Shown: one piece after another, positions 12,162-13,134 of the stretch
Position numbering within the stretch: the first letter of the stretch is position 1
Layout of the letters: every line of letters starts with the position of its first letter
Assembly (NCBI GenBank): GCA_003155465.1
Contig: PMCR01000118.1
Span: 11,996 to 25,129, forward strand
DNA: 13,134 nucleotides
DNA from: Myxococcales bacterium
Lineage (GTDB): Bacteria > Myxococcota > Polyangia > Fen-1088
Direction: 5' to 3'
Notes under the pieces: generated by a model
What the model saw: the letters and a program-made list of their open reading frames with translations, nothing else
Told to the model about the DNA's origin: nothing
Database searches by the model: none
Program-made: the position numbers and the translations under genes

Positions 12162-13134
12162 ATGGGCTTGGTTCGTTCACATCTTGTCGCGTCAGCGCTC
12201 GCCCTGGCCACGCTCACCTCTTCCGCGTGGGCTGGAAAGAACGACCTTCAGCTTGTCAACCTTTGTCCGTCGTCGTCGTCGGTTCTCAACGCCCCGGAGT
12301 GTAGATGGGTGCATCGCGGGCCCGACGGTTCAATCACCGGACAGGTCGTGCCTGACCCCACTGGCAAGCAAGACTTCCGCAGTCTGATGTCTGAGTTGGG
12401 CGTCGTGCTCGCGCCCCGCATTCCCATGGTGGCTGACACAGGAGGGATCTTGGGGTTCGAACTTTCCGCCGAGCTTGGCCTGACGGGAATCAGCAACAAC
12501 CAGAAATTCTGGAACGGCGTCGCGGGCGTGTCAGCGAACAATCCCGCGGCGACACGGCCAGATGCCATCCTGACGACAGTGGGGGCCTTTGTGCGCAAGG
12601 GTATCTGGTTGCCGGTGCCGACCATGGAGCTGGGTTTCGGGGCTGTGCACCTCCTCGACTCGCATCTCCTGGCCTGGCAGGGCTACGCGAAGCTGGCCAT
12701 CCATGAGGGGTTTGATGACCTGCCCATCCCTTCCGTGGCGGTACGCGGAGCGGTCTCATACCTGACAGGCACGAGTCAGGTCACGATGACGACCGCCACC
12801 TTCGACCTTCTCGTATCGAAGGGATTCGGCCTGCTCAAGACGGCGCGGCTCGAGCCCTTTGCCGGCGGGAGTCTGATCGCGATTTTCGCTCATAGCGGAC
12901 GTATTGACGCAACACCCATGTGTGACGCCGCGAAGCTCGCGGCTCTACCCGCTGGCAGCGATCCTGGAACCCGGTACTGCGCCTCGTCTCAGGCCGGCAC
13001 AAGAGACGACTTCGACGCCAATTTCAGCTTTCCGGCACAGAACGCGATCACGCGCTATCGAATGTTTGCCGGATTCAAGCTCAGGTTCGCAGTCATATTC
13101 TTCTCGGCGCAGTATGAACTCTACTTCGCCGGCG
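12162..13134 (+). CDS. Secreted, probable outer-membrane beta-barrel protein, 3'-truncated by window
   Basis: The frame from ATG 12162 is open for 324 codons to the window edge, with no stop. It begins with a good signal peptide (MGLVRSHLVASALALATL, cleavage after SAWA at residue 24). The mature part starts with a small Cys-containing segment (Cys35, Cys47: NLCPSSSS, PECRWVHRG). It then shows alternating hydrophobic/polar strands broken by short Gly/Asn turns (SELGVVLAPRI, GFELSAELGLTGIS, ILTTVGAFVRKGI, MELGFGAVHLL, LEPFAGGSLIAIF, YRMFAGFKLRF, FSAQYELYFAG), as in outer-membrane beta-barrels. A second Cys pair (254, 273) flanks a loop-like region. Codons are mostly G/C-ending on this frame, which supports it over the antisense frames. 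I recognise no named family; porin or assay-of-barrel type is a guess. It is divergent from the LolC-like operon over 88 bp. Confidence 0.8.
   Translation, partial: MGLVRSHLVASALALATLTSSAWAGKNDLQLVNLCPSSSSVLNAPECRWVHRGPDGSITGQVVPDPTGKQDFRSLMSELGVVLAPRIPMVADTGGILGFELSAELGLTGISNNQKFWNGVAGVSANNPAATRPDAILTTVGAFVRKGIWLPVPTMELGFGAVHLLDSHLLAWQGYAKLAIHEGFDDLPIPSVAVRGAVSYLTGTSQVTMTTATFDLLVSKGFGLLKTARLEPFAGGSLIAIFAHSGRIDATPMCDAAKLAALPAGSDPGTRYCASSQAGTRDDFDANFSFPAQNAITRYRMFAGFKLRFAVIFFSAQYELYFAG

Noticed and set aside
12248..12759. Minus-strand frames over the outer-membrane protein gene
   Set aside because: They lack signals or motifs, while the plus frame has a signal peptide, barrel-like strands and G/C-ending codons.

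Overview
The window looks like chromosomal DNA from a GC-rich, Gram-negative, myxobacterium-like organism (Myxococcota or a related former deltaproteobacterium). The signs are two large lipoproteins with long low-complexity linkers (one Gly/Thr/Ser-rich, one Asp/Pro/Ala-rich), a LolC/E-type permease, an outer-membrane-type protein, a haem chaperone CcmE of the cysteine type, and mostly G/C-ending codons. The taxonomic call is inference; there is no rRNA or other marker gene.

Layout. (1) 1-483, +: 3' part of a UDP-glucuronate decarboxylase-like sugar-nucleotide enzyme. It converges on (2) 495-3344, -: a large family 2 glycoside hydrolase (beta-galactosidase type) made as a lipoprotein. (3) 3345-3720: a 376-bp divergent intergenic region with a perfect 15-bp hairpin and a promoter candidate. 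(4) 3721-4614 and 4672-6066, +: a rhomboid protease followed by an M20 metallo-dipeptidase, probably one transcript. (5) 6092-7189, -: a lipoprotein with two pre-peptidase-C-like beta domains. (6) 7331-7795, +: ccmE. (7) 12073 down to 7832, -: a probable four-gene operon in the order LolC/E-like permease, short-chain dehydrogenase, old-yellow-enzyme-family reductase, Uma2 endonuclease-fold protein. The dehydrogenase and reductase overlap as GTGA with a strong Shine-Dalgarno, so they are probably translationally coupled. (8) 12162 to the right edge, +: the 5' part of a secreted, probably outer-membrane beta-barrel protein.

I see no CRISPR array, tRNA, rRNA, insertion sequence or phage gene. 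The most interesting signal is regulatory. The three genes that head plus-strand units (rhomboid, ccmE, outer-membrane protein) have no Shine-Dalgarno. Each carries a TANNNT -10 hexamer at exactly -12 to -7 from its ATG, with a -35-like hexamer 17-18 bp further up, which predicts leaderless mRNAs. The minus-strand lolC-like gene has a similar promoter predicting a leader of about 3 nt. Other points to follow up are the CXXXY haem-binding motif of CcmE, a cysteine cluster kept in the reductase without its usual extra domains, three extra membrane helices in the LolC-like protein, and an apparent composition break between linker and catalytic core in the glycosidase. No obviously new defence or mobile system is present.
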